Origin: Candidatus Lustribacter telmatis
GTDB taxonomy: Bacteria; Vulcanimicrobiota; Vulcanimicrobiia; Vulcanimicrobiales; Vulcanimicrobiaceae
DNA length: 64,000 nucleotides
Direction of reading: 5' to 3'
Assembly (NCBI GenBank): GCA_003164045.1
Contig: PLRU01000018.1
Span: forward strand, 24,924 to 88,923
The notes under the pieces are model-generated. The model was not told the DNA's origin, did not search any database, and saw only the letters and a list, made by a program, of their open reading frames with translations. Of the stretch, positions 26,221 to 34,681 are shown one piece after another (positions within the stretch are counted from its first letter, which is position 1; each line of letters begins with the position of its first letter). Made by a program: the position numbers and the translations under genes.

Positions 26221-27348
26221 CTAAGCGGCGTCGACGCGGCGGGTGGCGTCGCCGAAAACGAGGCGGTCTTTTTGCAGCGCGACGTTGATGAGGATGCCGA
26301 CGGCGATGTAGTTGGTGATCAATGCGCTGCCGCCGTAGGACATGAACGGCAGCGGGATGCCGGTGACCGGCATGATGCCGATCGTCATGCCGATGTTCAC
26401 AATCATGTGAAATGCGAGCATCGACACGAGACCGACGCTCAGCAGCAAGCCGAAGCGGTCTTGCGCTGAGAACACGGCGCGCAACGCGCCGACGACCACG
26501 GCGACGTCGAGGGCGATCAGGCCGCAGGCGCCGATGAAGCCCACTTCTTCGCCAACCGCGGTGAAGATGAAGTCGCGCGAGTTTTCCGGGACGAAGTTGA
26601 GCTGCGTTTGCGTGCCGTGGTAGATGCCCTTGCCGAAAATCTCACCGCTGCCGACGGCGATCTTCGACTGGTTGAGGTTGTAGCCGACGCCTTGCGGATC
26701 GAGTTTGGGATTGAGAAACACGAGCAGGCGCGCGCGCTGGAACGGCTTGAGGATCTTGTCGCTCGAGAGCACGTACGCCGCGCCGGCGACGATGCTGCCG
26801 AGATAGATCGCGAAGTCGATGACGTTCGGCAGTCCGAACGCTAGCTCGGCCGTGAGGATCGCGCCCACGACGAGCGTGGTGCCGAGATCGGGTTGCTTGA
26901 GGATTAAGACCGCCGGCAGGGCCACCGCAAGTAGCGGAATACCGAGTTGCCACAACGCCCGGTACGTGCCGCGCGAGAGCAGCGCTGCGACCGCAATCGC
27001 TACCGCCAACTTCGCCGGTTCCGACGGCTGAAACGTGAAGCTGCCGATTTGGATCCAACGAGCCGCGCCGAGCGCGCTATGGCCTTTGATCGCGATGAAG
27101 ATCAACAACAGCAGCGTGACGACGTAGATCGGCAGCGCCCACTGCTGCCAACGGTGATAGTCGACGAACGCGACGCCGAACATCACGATGATGCCCACGA
27201 CCGCAAAGACCGCCTGGCTCTTCCACTCACCGGCGGCGTACGGTTCGTGCAGCGTCGCCGATGAGATGAACACGATGCCGACGATCGTGAGCGCGATGCA
27301 CGAGCCGGCCAGTAACCAATTAAATCGTGTGTACCAGGGACGCTCCAC
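26221..27348 (-). CDS. rodA: Rod shape-determining protein RodA (SEDS glycosyltransferase)
   Basis: 375 residues with about ten membrane helices and SEDS-family signatures: GHSALGAARWIQIG, FQPSEPAKLA (catalytic-loop region), PDLGTTLVV, the NQSKIAVGSG segment and the C-terminal PVTGIPLPFMSYGGSALI. It polymerises lipid II during elongation. GTG 27348 overlaps by one base the last base of minE's stop, so rodA is the final gene of minC-minD-minD-minE-rodA and elongation and septum placement are cotranscribed. Confidence 0.93.
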   Translation of the reverse strand: MERPWYTRFNWLLAGSCIALTIVGIVFISSATLHEPYAAGEWKSQAVFAVVGIIVMFGVAFVDYHRWQQWALPIYVVTLLLLIFIAIKGHSALGAARWIQIGSFTFQPSEPAKLAVAIAVAALLSRGTYRALWQLGIPLLAVALPAVLILKQPDLGTTLVVGAILTAELAFGLPNVIDFAIYLGSIVAGAAYVLSSDKILKPFQRARLLVFLNPKLDPQGVGYNLNQSKIAVGSGEIFGKGIYHGTQTQLNFVPENSRDFIFTAVGEEVGFIGACGLIALDVAVVVGALRAVFSAQDRFGLLLSVGLVSMLAFHMIVNIGMTIGIMPVTGIPLPFMSYGGSALITNYIAVGILINVALQKDRLVFGDATRRVDAA

Positions 27349-27779
27349 TAGTGAGCGGGAGCGGCGTTCACACCCGCGCGCCGGCGACGGCGACGGCGCG
27401 GCTTCGAGGCGGCGGGTGCGGGCGCTTCAACGGCTGCCTCCGGCTCGACCGCAACCGCGGCCGAAGCCGGCGACGGATCGATCATCGGCGGCGGTTCCGG
27501 TGCGGCCGGGCGCGGCGTGCGGGCCGGCGGCTTCATGCCGAGGATCGGGATGTTGGCCAGCATCGCGACGACGCTCTCTTGCTGTTCGAACGTCACGTCG
27601 CAATGTGCGGCATCGACATCGACGTACTTCGAGATCACGGCGATCAGATCGGCTTTGAGCGACTCCACCACATCGGGCGCGAGCGCCAGATGATCGGAGA
27701 GCAGCACCAAGCGCAGGCGTTCACGGGCGGTGACGCTCGAAGGTTCCGGATTGAAGAGCCGTTTTAAAAACTCGAGCAT
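27348..27779 (-). CDS. minE: Cell division topological specificity factor MinE with long C-terminal extension
   Basis: 143 residues; a typical MinE is near 90. Residues 1-80 contain the membrane-targeting N-terminus (MLEFLKRLF), the anti-MinCD motif ARERLRLVLLSDH and the dimerisation part (LIAVISKYVDVD...EQQESVVAMLANIPI). The remaining ~60 residues are Pro/Ala-rich and end with a run of seven arginines and AGVNAAPAH, an unusual basic tail that could bind lipid or nucleic acid. It lies 3 bases after the second minD. MinE dislodges MinD from the membrane. Confidence 0.93.
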   Translation of the reverse strand: MLEFLKRLFNPEPSSVTARERLRLVLLSDHLALAPDVVESLKADLIAVISKYVDVDAAHCDVTFEQQESVVAMLANIPILGMKPPARTPRPAAPEPPPMIDPSPASAAVAVEPEAAVEAPAPAASKPRRRRRRRAGVNAAPAH

Positions 27780-27782
27780 GAC

Positions 27783-28619
27783 TTAGCGCTGGCCCCCGAA
27801 CAGTTTGTCGAAGAAGGTTGCTTCGCGCGGGATTTCCGGCGTCGACGTATCGGTTCCCACAATGCGGCCCGCAATCTTGCGATACGCCTCGCCGGTGGGC
27901 GACGACGCATCGAGTGCGATCGGTTCGCCCTTGTTGGTCGCGACGATCACGCCGGGCTCGTCGGCAATGACGCCCAAGAGCGGCAAGCGCAGGATCGCGT
28001 TGACGTCGTCGACCGAGAGCATCTTGCCGCGGCGCACGAGCGCGGGCCGTAAGCGATTGACGATCAGGGTGATCTTCACGCGTTCGCCGAGCAAGCCGAC
28101 GACGCGATCGGCGTCGCGCACCGCGCTCACTTCGGGAGTGCAGACGATGATCGCCTCATCGGCGCCGACGATCGCGTTCTGGAAGCCCTTTTCGATGCCG
28201 GCCGGGCAGTCGATCAGGACGTAGTCGAATTTCTCGCGCAGCCGGTCGACCAGCGCCCGGAAGGCGTTGGTGTCGACGTCGTCTTTCTCGCGGGTTTGCG
28301 AGGCGGCGAGCAACTTGAGCGAGGGCACCCGTTTGTCGCTGACCAGCGCGTCGTCGAGTTCGGCGTTGCCTTCGAGCACGTCGAGCACGTGATGGCGCAC
28401 GCGCGCTTCGAGACCGAGCACGATATCGAGGTTGCGCAGGCCGACGTCGGCATCGATCAACACGACGCGCGCGCCGGTGGCCGCGAGTGCGACGCCGACG
28501 TTGGCCGTGGTGGTGGTTTTTCCGACGCCGCCTTTGCCCGAGGTAACGACGATGCAGCGGCCGCGGGCTTGCTGCGCCGGCGGCGCGGCGGGAAGCGGGT
28601 CTTCACGGATGTCGTGCAC
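27783..28619 (-). CDS. minD: MinD-like septum-site ATPase, second copy
   Basis: 278-residue ParA/MinD ATPase: deviant Walker A SGKGGVGKTTTT (near residue 27), switch DADVGLRNLDIVLGLE, Walker B VLIDCPAGIE, and a C-terminal amphipathic segment (ATFFDKLFGGQR) resembling the MinD membrane-targeting helix. It has a ~20-residue N-terminal Pro/Ala extension absent from the other copy. GTG 28619 follows the first minD stop by 3 bases. Two divergent MinDs in a row could act as a heterodimer or split the MinC and MinE partners; which is the canonical one is uncertain. Confidence 0.9.
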   Translation of the reverse strand: MHDIREDPLPAAPPAQQARGRCIVVTSGKGGVGKTTTTANVGVALAATGARVVLIDADVGLRNLDIVLGLEARVRHHVLDVLEGNAELDDALVSDKRVPSLKLLAASQTREKDDVDTNAFRALVDRLREKFDYVLIDCPAGIEKGFQNAIVGADEAIIVCTPEVSAVRDADRVVGLLGERVKITLIVNRLRPALVRRGKMLSVDDVNAILRLPLLGVIADEPGVIVATNKGEPIALDASSPTGEAYRKIAGRIVGTDTSTPEIPREATFFDKLFGGQR

Positions 28620-28622
28620 GGG

Positions 28623-29414
28623 TCAGCCTGCCTTTCGGCCAAGGAAGCGGCTCAGGAAATTCGGCGCGTTGAGCGCCGTGAACGGAACGATCTCACCCTC
28701 GAGTCGCCGCGCGATTTTTTCATAGATTCCCGCGAGACGCGATTCGGCCCGCAAGACGATCGGTTCGCCGCGATTGGTCGTGTCGATCACGTCTTCATCG
28801 TCGGGCACGATGCCCAGCAGTTCGGCCGAGAGAATATCGCACACGTCTTCAACCGAGAGCATATCGCCCGAACGCACCATGTCGGGGCGGATGCGGTTGA
28901 TCACCAAGCGCATGGGCAGGCCGCGTTCGTTGAGCTTGCCGATCACCCGGTCGGCGTCGCGGATGGCGCTGACTTCGGGCGTGGTCACGACGATCGCTTC
29001 GCGCGCTCCGGCGAGGGCATTGCGGAACCCGTGCTCGATGCCGGCCGGGCAGTCGATGATCGCGTAGTCGCACATTTCGGCCAGTTCGTCGATCACTTTG
29101 GCGAACTGGTTCTCGGTAACGGCCGTTTTATCGCGCGTTTGCGCCGCCGGCAGAATCGAGAGCATTTCACCGAAGCGCTTGTCTTTGATCAGCGCTTGGC
29201 GCAACTGACAGCGGCCTTCGACCACCTCGACGATATCGAATACGATCCGCTTCTCGAGCCCCAGCACGAGATCGAGATTGCGCAAACCGATGTCGGCATC
29301 GACCAGCACGACGCGCTTCCCGCGCAGCGCGAGGGCCGCACCGAGGTTCGCGGTGGTCGTCGTTTTCCCGACGCCGCCCTTCCCCGAAGTAACGACGATC
29401 CGGCGCGCGCTCAT
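28623..29414 (-). CDS. minD: Septum site-determining protein MinD, first copy
   Basis: 263 residues, the usual MinD length. Deviant Walker A SGKGGVGKTTTTANLG begins at about residue 9, followed by DADIGLRNLDLVLGLE, YAIIDCPAGIEHGF, and the C-terminal membrane-targeting helix APNFLSRFLGRKAG. MinD binds the membrane as an ATP dimer and recruits MinC to block FtsZ rings away from midcell. The ATG overlaps the minC TGA. Confidence 0.95.
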   Translation of the reverse strand: MSARRIVVTSGKGGVGKTTTTANLGAALALRGKRVVLVDADIGLRNLDLVLGLEKRIVFDIVEVVEGRCQLRQALIKDKRFGEMLSILPAAQTRDKTAVTENQFAKVIDELAEMCDYAIIDCPAGIEHGFRNALAGAREAIVVTTPEVSAIRDADRVIGKLNERGLPMRLVINRIRPDMVRSGDMLSVEDVCDILSAELLGIVPDDEDVIDTTNRGEPIVLRAESRLAGIYEKIARRLEGEIVPFTALNAPNFLSRFLGRKAG

Positions 29415-30271
29415 AGCGAAATCTCCTTGCGGGTAGCGTTTGCACCGAGCGGTGCGACGGCGATCCGATCGCCTTCGATCGTCGCTTGCTGCGGGCCGGT
29501 CGCAACCAGCGCGTCGGCGCCGATGACGGTGGCGATCCGCAACTGCGTGGGCGCGAACTCGAGCGCGATGACGCGCGCCGTGCGATCGCCTTGCGCGCCG
29601 GCGTGCGCCGTGCCGCGCAGCGCGCCGACCACCACGATGTCGCCGCTGGCGATCAGTTCCGCGCCGGGGTTGAGGTCGCCGATCACGACGATATTGCCCA
29701 TGTTGTGCAGCGCTTGGCCGCCGCGCAGCGTGCCGCGATGGTAGAGCGTCGACACGCCGACCGGTGCGTACGACGGGGTCGCGGGGATCGTCACACCGGC
29801 CGAGGCGACGCCGGCCGGGGCGCTGGTCGTGCCCATGGCCGCAGGCGCACCGCCCGCGATCCGCCGCTGGGCGAGGTCGGCCCGGGCGCCGGCGAAGTCG
29901 GCCACGAGCGAGCGCGCTTGCGGTGAGAGCTCGACGTGCCGGCTCGGCCGGCTGCGCGGTAAGGCGGAGACTTCGGCCACCGGCGCCGGTCCGAGGTAGG
30001 CCAGCTGTAAGTTGGCGAGGACATCGGCCAGCGTGTCGGCGCCCGAGACACCGTCGAGGGTGATCCCGAACTCGGCCAGCAGATCGCGGAAGGCCGCGAT
30101 TTCCGGCGCGCCGGGCTCCAACAGGCCGAGGTTGGCGACCGCATGGCTGCCCCGGTAGAAATCGGGCCGCTCGGTAAAGTGCGCGCGCAATTCCTCACCC
30201 GCTGCCGGCAACGCCCGATCGACCGCGATCTCGACGTTCCGCCCGCGTCCCTTAACCGTACTCAAGCGCAA
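29411..30271 (-). CDS. minC: Septum site-determining protein MinC
   Basis: About 286 residues. The N-terminal half has the MinC_N-like fold; the middle is an Ala/Pro linker; and the C-terminal beta-helix carries the MinC signature YHRGTLRGGQALHNMGNIVV...GDLNPGAELIASGDIVVVG and ALEFAPTQLRIA. It inhibits FtsZ assembly when bound to MinD. The start is uncertain: TTG 30271 is the longest, but a TTG two codons later (30265) has GGAG at a better 8-base spacing. First gene of the min-rodA operon. Confidence 0.92.
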   Translation of the reverse strand: MRLSTVKGRGRNVEIAVDRALPAAGEELRAHFTERPDFYRGSHAVANLGLLEPGAPEIAAFRDLLAEFGITLDGVSGADTLADVLANLQLAYLGPAPVAEVSALPRSRPSRHVELSPQARSLVADFAGARADLAQRRIAGGAPAAMGTTSAPAGVASAGVTIPATPSYAPVGVSTLYHRGTLRGGQALHNMGNIVVIGDLNPGAELIASGDIVVVGALRGTAHAGAQGDRTARVIALEFAPTQLRIATVIGADALVATGPQQATIEGDRIAVAPLGANATRKEISL

Positions 30272-30325
30272 TGCTCCACGTTCATTGACGCGCGGTTCCG
30301 CGCCCTAGCCCCCGGCCCTCCGGCA

Positions 30326-30383
30326 TCCACACGCGGTGCACAAGAACTTGCAACGGTCCACACCTTTTCCACACGCGGTGCAC
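30326..30383. repeat. 16-base direct repeat spaced 42 bases (possible operator)
   Basis: The sequence TCCACACGCGGTGCAC occurs exactly at 30326-30341 and again at 30368-30383, in the gap between the divergent minC and M48 peptidase genes. Start-to-start spacing is 42 bases, four helical turns, which suits two copies of one regulator on the same DNA face. A smaller inverted repeat CAAG-AA-CTTG lies between them (near 30341-30350). Confidence 0.55.
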
Positions 30384-30433
30384 CGTTAGGAGAGTGCCGC
30401 TCGCGCCGCCCGGCGAATGCAGGACCTCCGCTC

Positions 30434-32449
30434 ATGTGGTATCGCCGTTTCGTCGCCATTCCGCTGATCGTAACGATGTGCTGTGCCAGCATACCGGCAC
30501 CCGCGAACGCCACAACGTCTACCGCGACCGAAATTGCGATGGGCAAGGACTACGACAAGCAGATCCTGGCCACGACCAACGTGGTGGGCGATCCGCTGCT
30601 CAACGCGTGGGTGGGCGGGATCAGCGAGCCGCTCTTCGTCGCGACCGCCCGCAAGGACGTTCCGTACTCGGTCAAGATCCTCGACGTGCCCGACGTCAAC
30701 GCGTTCTCGACCCTCGGCGGCTTCATCTACATGGACCAAGGCACGCTCGACTTCGTGCAGTCGGACGACGAGCTCGCCGGCGTGATCGGCCACGAGACGG
30801 GGCACATCGAGCGCCGCCACGCGCTGGAGAATCAGAACAAGGCGGGCGTGATCAGCCTGCTCTTCGGCCTCGGTTCGATGTTCTCGGCGTTCCTCTACCA
30901 GTTCGGCAACATCTTCGAAGCCGGCATCATGGCGAAGATCGAGCGCGAGGACGAGTATCAGGCCGATAAATACGGCCTGATGCTGATGACGCGCTCGGGC
31001 TACGACCCCGATGGGATGGTCTCGTTCATGCGGCATCTCGGGGCATATTCGGGTGAGAAGAACGGCTTGCTCGACCGGTATCTCGCCGACCACCCCGACA
31101 CGCCCAAACGCGTCGCCGCGCTCGTCGGCTATCCCGAGCTCGATCCGCGGGTGCGCACGCAAGCGCAGCGCCTGGCGGCCGCGATTCACGATCAGGAAGA
31201 AGCGCGCTACGCCGTCGCGGCGCGCGACTTTACGGCGATTCTCGCAGCCGAACCCAACAACACGATCGCCCAGTTCCATCTGGGCGAAACGCAGCTCGCG
31301 CTCGGCGCCGTAGCGAACGGCGAGCAAAATCTCGCGCAGGCGGCAGCCAACGGTTCGCCCGAAACGCGCACGCTCGCCGGCCTGCACATCAGCGCGCTGC
31401 GCGCAAGTGAAGCGCGCTTGAACTTGCTGCACGTCGATCTTGCGCCGCTGCGCGATCAGCTCGCAGCCGCGCAGCAAACGCAAGCGCAAGCCGCAACCGC
31501 CATCGGCACGCGGCGCAACTCGGGCCGCGCGCAGCTGCAGCAGATCCAAGACCGCGAAGGGCTCATCGCGTACGGCATTCCGAATCTCGCCGCAGTGCAG
31601 TCCAAACCCGGCACGCGTCTCGACACGCTGCTGCGCAACGTTTCGACGATGAGCCGCGCGCTCGATGCCGCCAACTTGAAAGCGCAAACGGCAATCAACG
31701 GCGTCGGTTCGGGATTGCGCACGCGCGAGGGTGGCTTGCTGCGTAACGGCAGCGAGATTCTGAGCGCGATGGACGCACAACTCAACGTCGCGCCGCTGCC
31801 CGCGCAATCGCTGCCCACGCTGCCGCTCTTTCCGAGCGTGTTCCGTAATCTTGCCGCGGCCGACGGCGACATGGTGCGTGCCGTCGATGCCGCGCGCGCA
31901 TCGCTCGCAATCCTCGACCTCTCGCTCGGCGATCTCGATGCGTTCGTGCACGAACTGCAACGCGTGCGCATCAGCCGCGGCGACATCGTCGAGAGCGACT
32001 ACGCGACGCTCGAACCACTGACGGCAAAGGCAGTCGCCGCGATCAATCGCGCGGCCGTCGCCGCATCGCAAGCAACGCAGCTCTACGACATGGCACGCGC
32101 GGAACAGTTGGAAGCGCGCCTCGATTTGCTCGGCCTTTCCGCCACGCCCGAACGCTACGCGACGCTGCAGCACGCGCTCGACGTCCGTTTTCACAACGCC
32201 ACAATCGACTACGGCACGATGCTGCAAGACGATCTCTCGCCGGGTCAAGTCGTGGCCGCCTCCATCGTCGCCGCCGACACGAAGTCGACCCCCGAAGCCG
32301 TGATCGCCGAGGCCGCCGCCGGACGGCGCTCGATCGTCGAGGTGGCCAACGACCGCGGGATGAGCATCCTCGCGCTGAAGGTCTTCATGGGGCTGATCCT
32401 CTTCGACTATACGGACGACCCGGAGAAAGAAGCTCGAACGTTAACGTAA
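30434..32449 (+). CDS. M48-family metalloprotease with TPR-like C-terminal region
   Basis: 671 residues. It has a signal peptide (FVAIPLIVTMCCASIPAPAN; the CC pair might also be a lipobox) and an M48 peptidase domain with HETGH at 120-124 (zinc site HExxH) and the downstream Glu-bearing EREDEYQADKYG. This is followed by a helical region with TPR character (near residue 255-310) and further Ala-rich helices of unknown role. It resembles BepA/YfgC-type periplasmic proteases that police outer-membrane assembly, but the C-terminal ~350 residues are extra. ATG 30434 has AGGA upstream and yields the signal peptide; the frame is open upstream. Confidence 0.88.
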   Translation: MWYRRFVAIPLIVTMCCASIPAPANATTSTATEIAMGKDYDKQILATTNVVGDPLLNAWVGGISEPLFVATARKDVPYSVKILDVPDVNAFSTLGGFIYMDQGTLDFVQSDDELAGVIGHETGHIERRHALENQNKAGVISLLFGLGSMFSAFLYQFGNIFEAGIMAKIEREDEYQADKYGLMLMTRSGYDPDGMVSFMRHLGAYSGEKNGLLDRYLADHPDTPKRVAALVGYPELDPRVRTQAQRLAAAIHDQEEARYAVAARDFTAILAAEPNNTIAQFHLGETQLALGAVANGEQNLAQAAANGSPETRTLAGLHISALRASEARLNLLHVDLAPLRDQLAAAQQTQAQAATAIGTRRNSGRAQLQQIQDREGLIAYGIPNLAAVQSKPGTRLDTLLRNVSTMSRALDAANLKAQTAINGVGSGLRTREGGLLRNGSEILSAMDAQLNVAPLPAQSLPTLPLFPSVFRNLAAADGDMVRAVDAARASLAILDLSLGDLDAFVHELQRVRISRGDIVESDYATLEPLTAKAVAAINRAAVAASQATQLYDMARAEQLEARLDLLGLSATPERYATLQHALDVRFHNATIDYGTMLQDDLSPGQVVAASIVAADTKSTPEAVIAEAAAGRRSIVEVANDRGMSILALKVFMGLILFDYTDDPEKEARTLT

Positions 32450-32483
32450 CAACCGTGATCAGATCGGGTAGGTCTAGGGAATC

Positions 32484-33491
32484 ATGATGAAGAGCAGCGT
32501 CTTCGGCGCGGCCCAGACGTTCAACCGGCTGCGTTCCACGCTCAATACGGGTGCGGTTCACGCCGGAGCGCGCCAGCCGTTCAAGTTTCTCTTGTGCGGC
32601 GATCCGGCGCTGATCGCGGCGTTTCGCTCGGTGCTGCTCACCGGGACCGGCAGCGACACGATCCCCCTGGACGCGGCGGCGGCCCTCGAGACGATGACGC
32701 TGGGCGGATCGCCCGTCGACCTGACCGATGCGCGCGCGGTCCTCTTCTTCGGTAGCCCGGGCGACCGCGCCGGCGCACCGGTCGAACGGCTCGCGCAACT
32801 CAAGCTACCGGTGTTTGCGGTGCTGGTCGATGCCGCGGTCGCCGCAACCAGCGGCCCGGCGCAAGCTCCGACCGCCGGAACGGTGGAAGATTACATCGTT
32901 CCGTCGATGGACTTCGAGTCGCTGCGCACGCGCCTGCTGCCGCATTTGATCGACGTTTGCAAAGGCGTCGAGATCGCCGTCGGCCGGCGGTTACCGATGC
33001 TGCGCACGACCGTTGCCGCAAAGCTGACTCGCGATGCCGCACTCAACGCGCTCAAGGTGTCGGGCGCGAGCGCGCTGATCGACAACGTGCCGGTCGTCGG
33101 CGCGTTTCTCGGCGCGTTCGTTTCGGCCGGCGACATGATGGCGATTACCGGCATCCAGATGATGCTGATGCTGCAGATCCGCGCGACGTTCGGTAAGGAT
33201 CCCGACGTCGCGCAAATGTGGGAACTCTTGCCGATCGTCGGCGGCGGCTTCGGCTGGCGCGCGCTCGCGCGCGAACTCTCCGGTTTCATTCCGGTGGGCG
33301 GCATCCTGATCAAGTCGGCCATCGCGTACGCGGGTACCGTCGTGGTCGGCGAGGGCGCGACGTTCTACGAACTGCACGGCCGGCACATGGCGAAAGTCGA
33401 TGCTGCCAAAGTGTACGACGAAGCGCGCGCCTCGGCGCAGAGCTTCGCGCGCGACATGCTCGCGCGCATCCGCGGCAACGGTTCGTCCTAA
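32484..33491 (+). CDS. DUF697/YcjF-like protein
   Basis: 335 residues. The first ~140 look like a Rossmann-type domain resembling a GTPase remnant (FKFLLCGDPALI; DARAVLFFGSP) but without a P-loop. The C-terminal part has the hydrophobic helices of the DUF697/YcjF family (LIDNVPVVGAFLGAFVSAGD, ITGIQMMLMLQI, ELSGFIPVGGILIKSAIAY). Proteins of this group are often coupled to small GTPases at the membrane; none is adjacent. ATG 32484 or 32487 could start; AGGGA lies upstream. Function unknown. Confidence 0.65.
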   Translation: MMKSSVFGAAQTFNRLRSTLNTGAVHAGARQPFKFLLCGDPALIAAFRSVLLTGTGSDTIPLDAAAALETMTLGGSPVDLTDARAVLFFGSPGDRAGAPVERLAQLKLPVFAVLVDAAVAATSGPAQAPTAGTVEDYIVPSMDFESLRTRLLPHLIDVCKGVEIAVGRRLPMLRTTVAAKLTRDAALNALKVSGASALIDNVPVVGAFLGAFVSAGDMMAITGIQMMLMLQIRATFGKDPDVAQMWELLPIVGGGFGWRALARELSGFIPVGGILIKSAIAYAGTVVVGEGATFYELHGRHMAKVDAAKVYDEARASAQSFARDMLARIRGNGSS

Positions 33492-33501
33492 CCGCACTAC
33501 C

Positions 33502-33867
33502 TCAGCGAAAGGCGAACAGCACCCAGGTAACGATGATGCCGATAATGGCGATGACCCCGGCAATGAGGGCCGCCGCTCCGTCCGGCATCGACGCATCGGT
33601 ACCAGCCCGGATCGCGCGCGCACTTTGGATGTAGCGCGCCGCTCCGTAGATCGCGCAGCCAACTCCCGCCAGCGCCATGACCGTGCCGAACACGGTGGAG
33701 ATTTGCGGCGAGTTTTGCTGGAGGTGCGCGAGGGCTGCGACTTCGCGTTCGAAGAGGGAAAACCGCGCGATCACAAAGCCGAAGGCGATGAACGCAAGCG
33801 CGGTTCGCGCGTACGCGAGAAACGTCCGTTCGTTAGCGAGGGTATCCGTGGCGCGTGATTCGGGCAA
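33502..33867 (-). CDS. DUF202 (YidH-like) small membrane protein
   Basis: 121 residues, with three hydrophobic segments and the DUF202 signature near the N-terminus (LANERTFLAYARTALAFIAF). Function unknown in the family. It lies 14 bases downstream of the RDD gene and likely shares its transcript. Confidence 0.85.
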   Translation of the reverse strand: MPESRATDTLANERTFLAYARTALAFIAFGFVIARFSLFEREVAALAHLQQNSPQISTVFGTVMALAGVGCAIYGAARYIQSARAIRAGTDASMPDGAAALIAGVIAIIGIIVTWVLFAFR

Positions 33868-33881
33868 GTCGCTCCCCTCCG

Positions 33882-34628
33882 TTAACCGCGCGAACGCGCG
33901 ATGTGCTCGATCAGGCTCGCGTCGTCCAGATAATGGAACGACGCGCGCAGCTTCGGCCGGATGCGCGCCGCGATCGCAGCCGCAATGTCGCCCGAGGCCG
34001 CGCGGTCGAGGCTCGCGCGGCGCGCGAGATAGCTCTCGATCAGAACGCGGTCGTCGCGATCCAGCCCGTCATCGCTGCCGGCCTCATCGGCGGTGAGCGC
34101 CGCCAGCGTCGGGATCGCCATCGCGGAATCGCGCACGACGATCGTACCGGCCGCAATGTCACCGAGCCGTTTATTTTCGCCGGAAGCCAGCATGACGATG
34201 CCCGAGAAAACGTAGAACCCGAAGCCCGCTTCGACGATTCGCACGACGTTGCGAATGCACGACGCGCCCGCGTCGATCGGAAAACCGGCGTCGCGTATCA
34301 CGCGCAAGCCCAAGAGCCGCTTGCCCGGCGATTGTCCGTTCCAGAGCAGCTCGAAGACGATGAAGTAACCGAAGAACAGCACGAAGCCGGCGATGACGCC
34401 GATCGCGATCAAGATTGCTTGACCCAGCTTTTGCTCGGCCGGCGCGACCTTCGTGGCGTGCGCCCCGGTGACGAGCCCATAAAAGAGCAGCGCCAAGACA
34501 ACGGCGAGCACGACGAGTAGTTGCAATGCCACGTCCGCGGCAAGCGCGAGGAACCGGCTGCCCAAGCCGGCGAGTTCGTACCGCACCGCAACCGCCTCGG
34601 CAGTGCGAACGTCCAGATCGCGTTCCAC
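33882..34628 (-). CDS. RDD family membrane protein
   Basis: 248 residues. The RDD domain (Arg-Asp-Asp type) is visible: RYELAGLGSRFLALAADVAL at the start, two helices, then WNGQSPGKRLLGLRVIRD, and GENKRLGDIAAGTIVVRD. The last ~80 residues are cytoplasmic. The start is inferred at GTG 34628, since the domain begins soon after; the frame is open upstream into the divergent SpoIIM gene. RDD proteins commonly sit with SpoIIM, DUF58 and MoxR genes, as here; some are ion antiporters. Confidence 0.85.
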   Translation of the reverse strand: MERDLDVRTAEAVAVRYELAGLGSRFLALAADVALQLLVVLAVVLALLFYGLVTGAHATKVAPAEQKLGQAILIAIGVIAGFVLFFGYFIVFELLWNGQSPGKRLLGLRVIRDAGFPIDAGASCIRNVVRIVEAGFGFYVFSGIVMLASGENKRLGDIAAGTIVVRDSAMAIPTLAALTADEAGSDDGLDRDDRVLIESYLARRASLDRAASGDIAAAIAARIRPKLRASFHYLDDASLIEHIARSRG

Positions 34629-34681
34629 TGAGCACAAGCTACGAGCGGGACGCGGCAAGACCTCGCGCCGAACCCGTAACC

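Noticed and set aside
30386-32248. 620-codon open frame on the minus strand antisense to the M48 gene
   Set aside because: High-GC shadow: the plus-strand frame has a signal peptide, HETGH zinc site and conserved domain, while the antisense product is Arg-rich and domainless.
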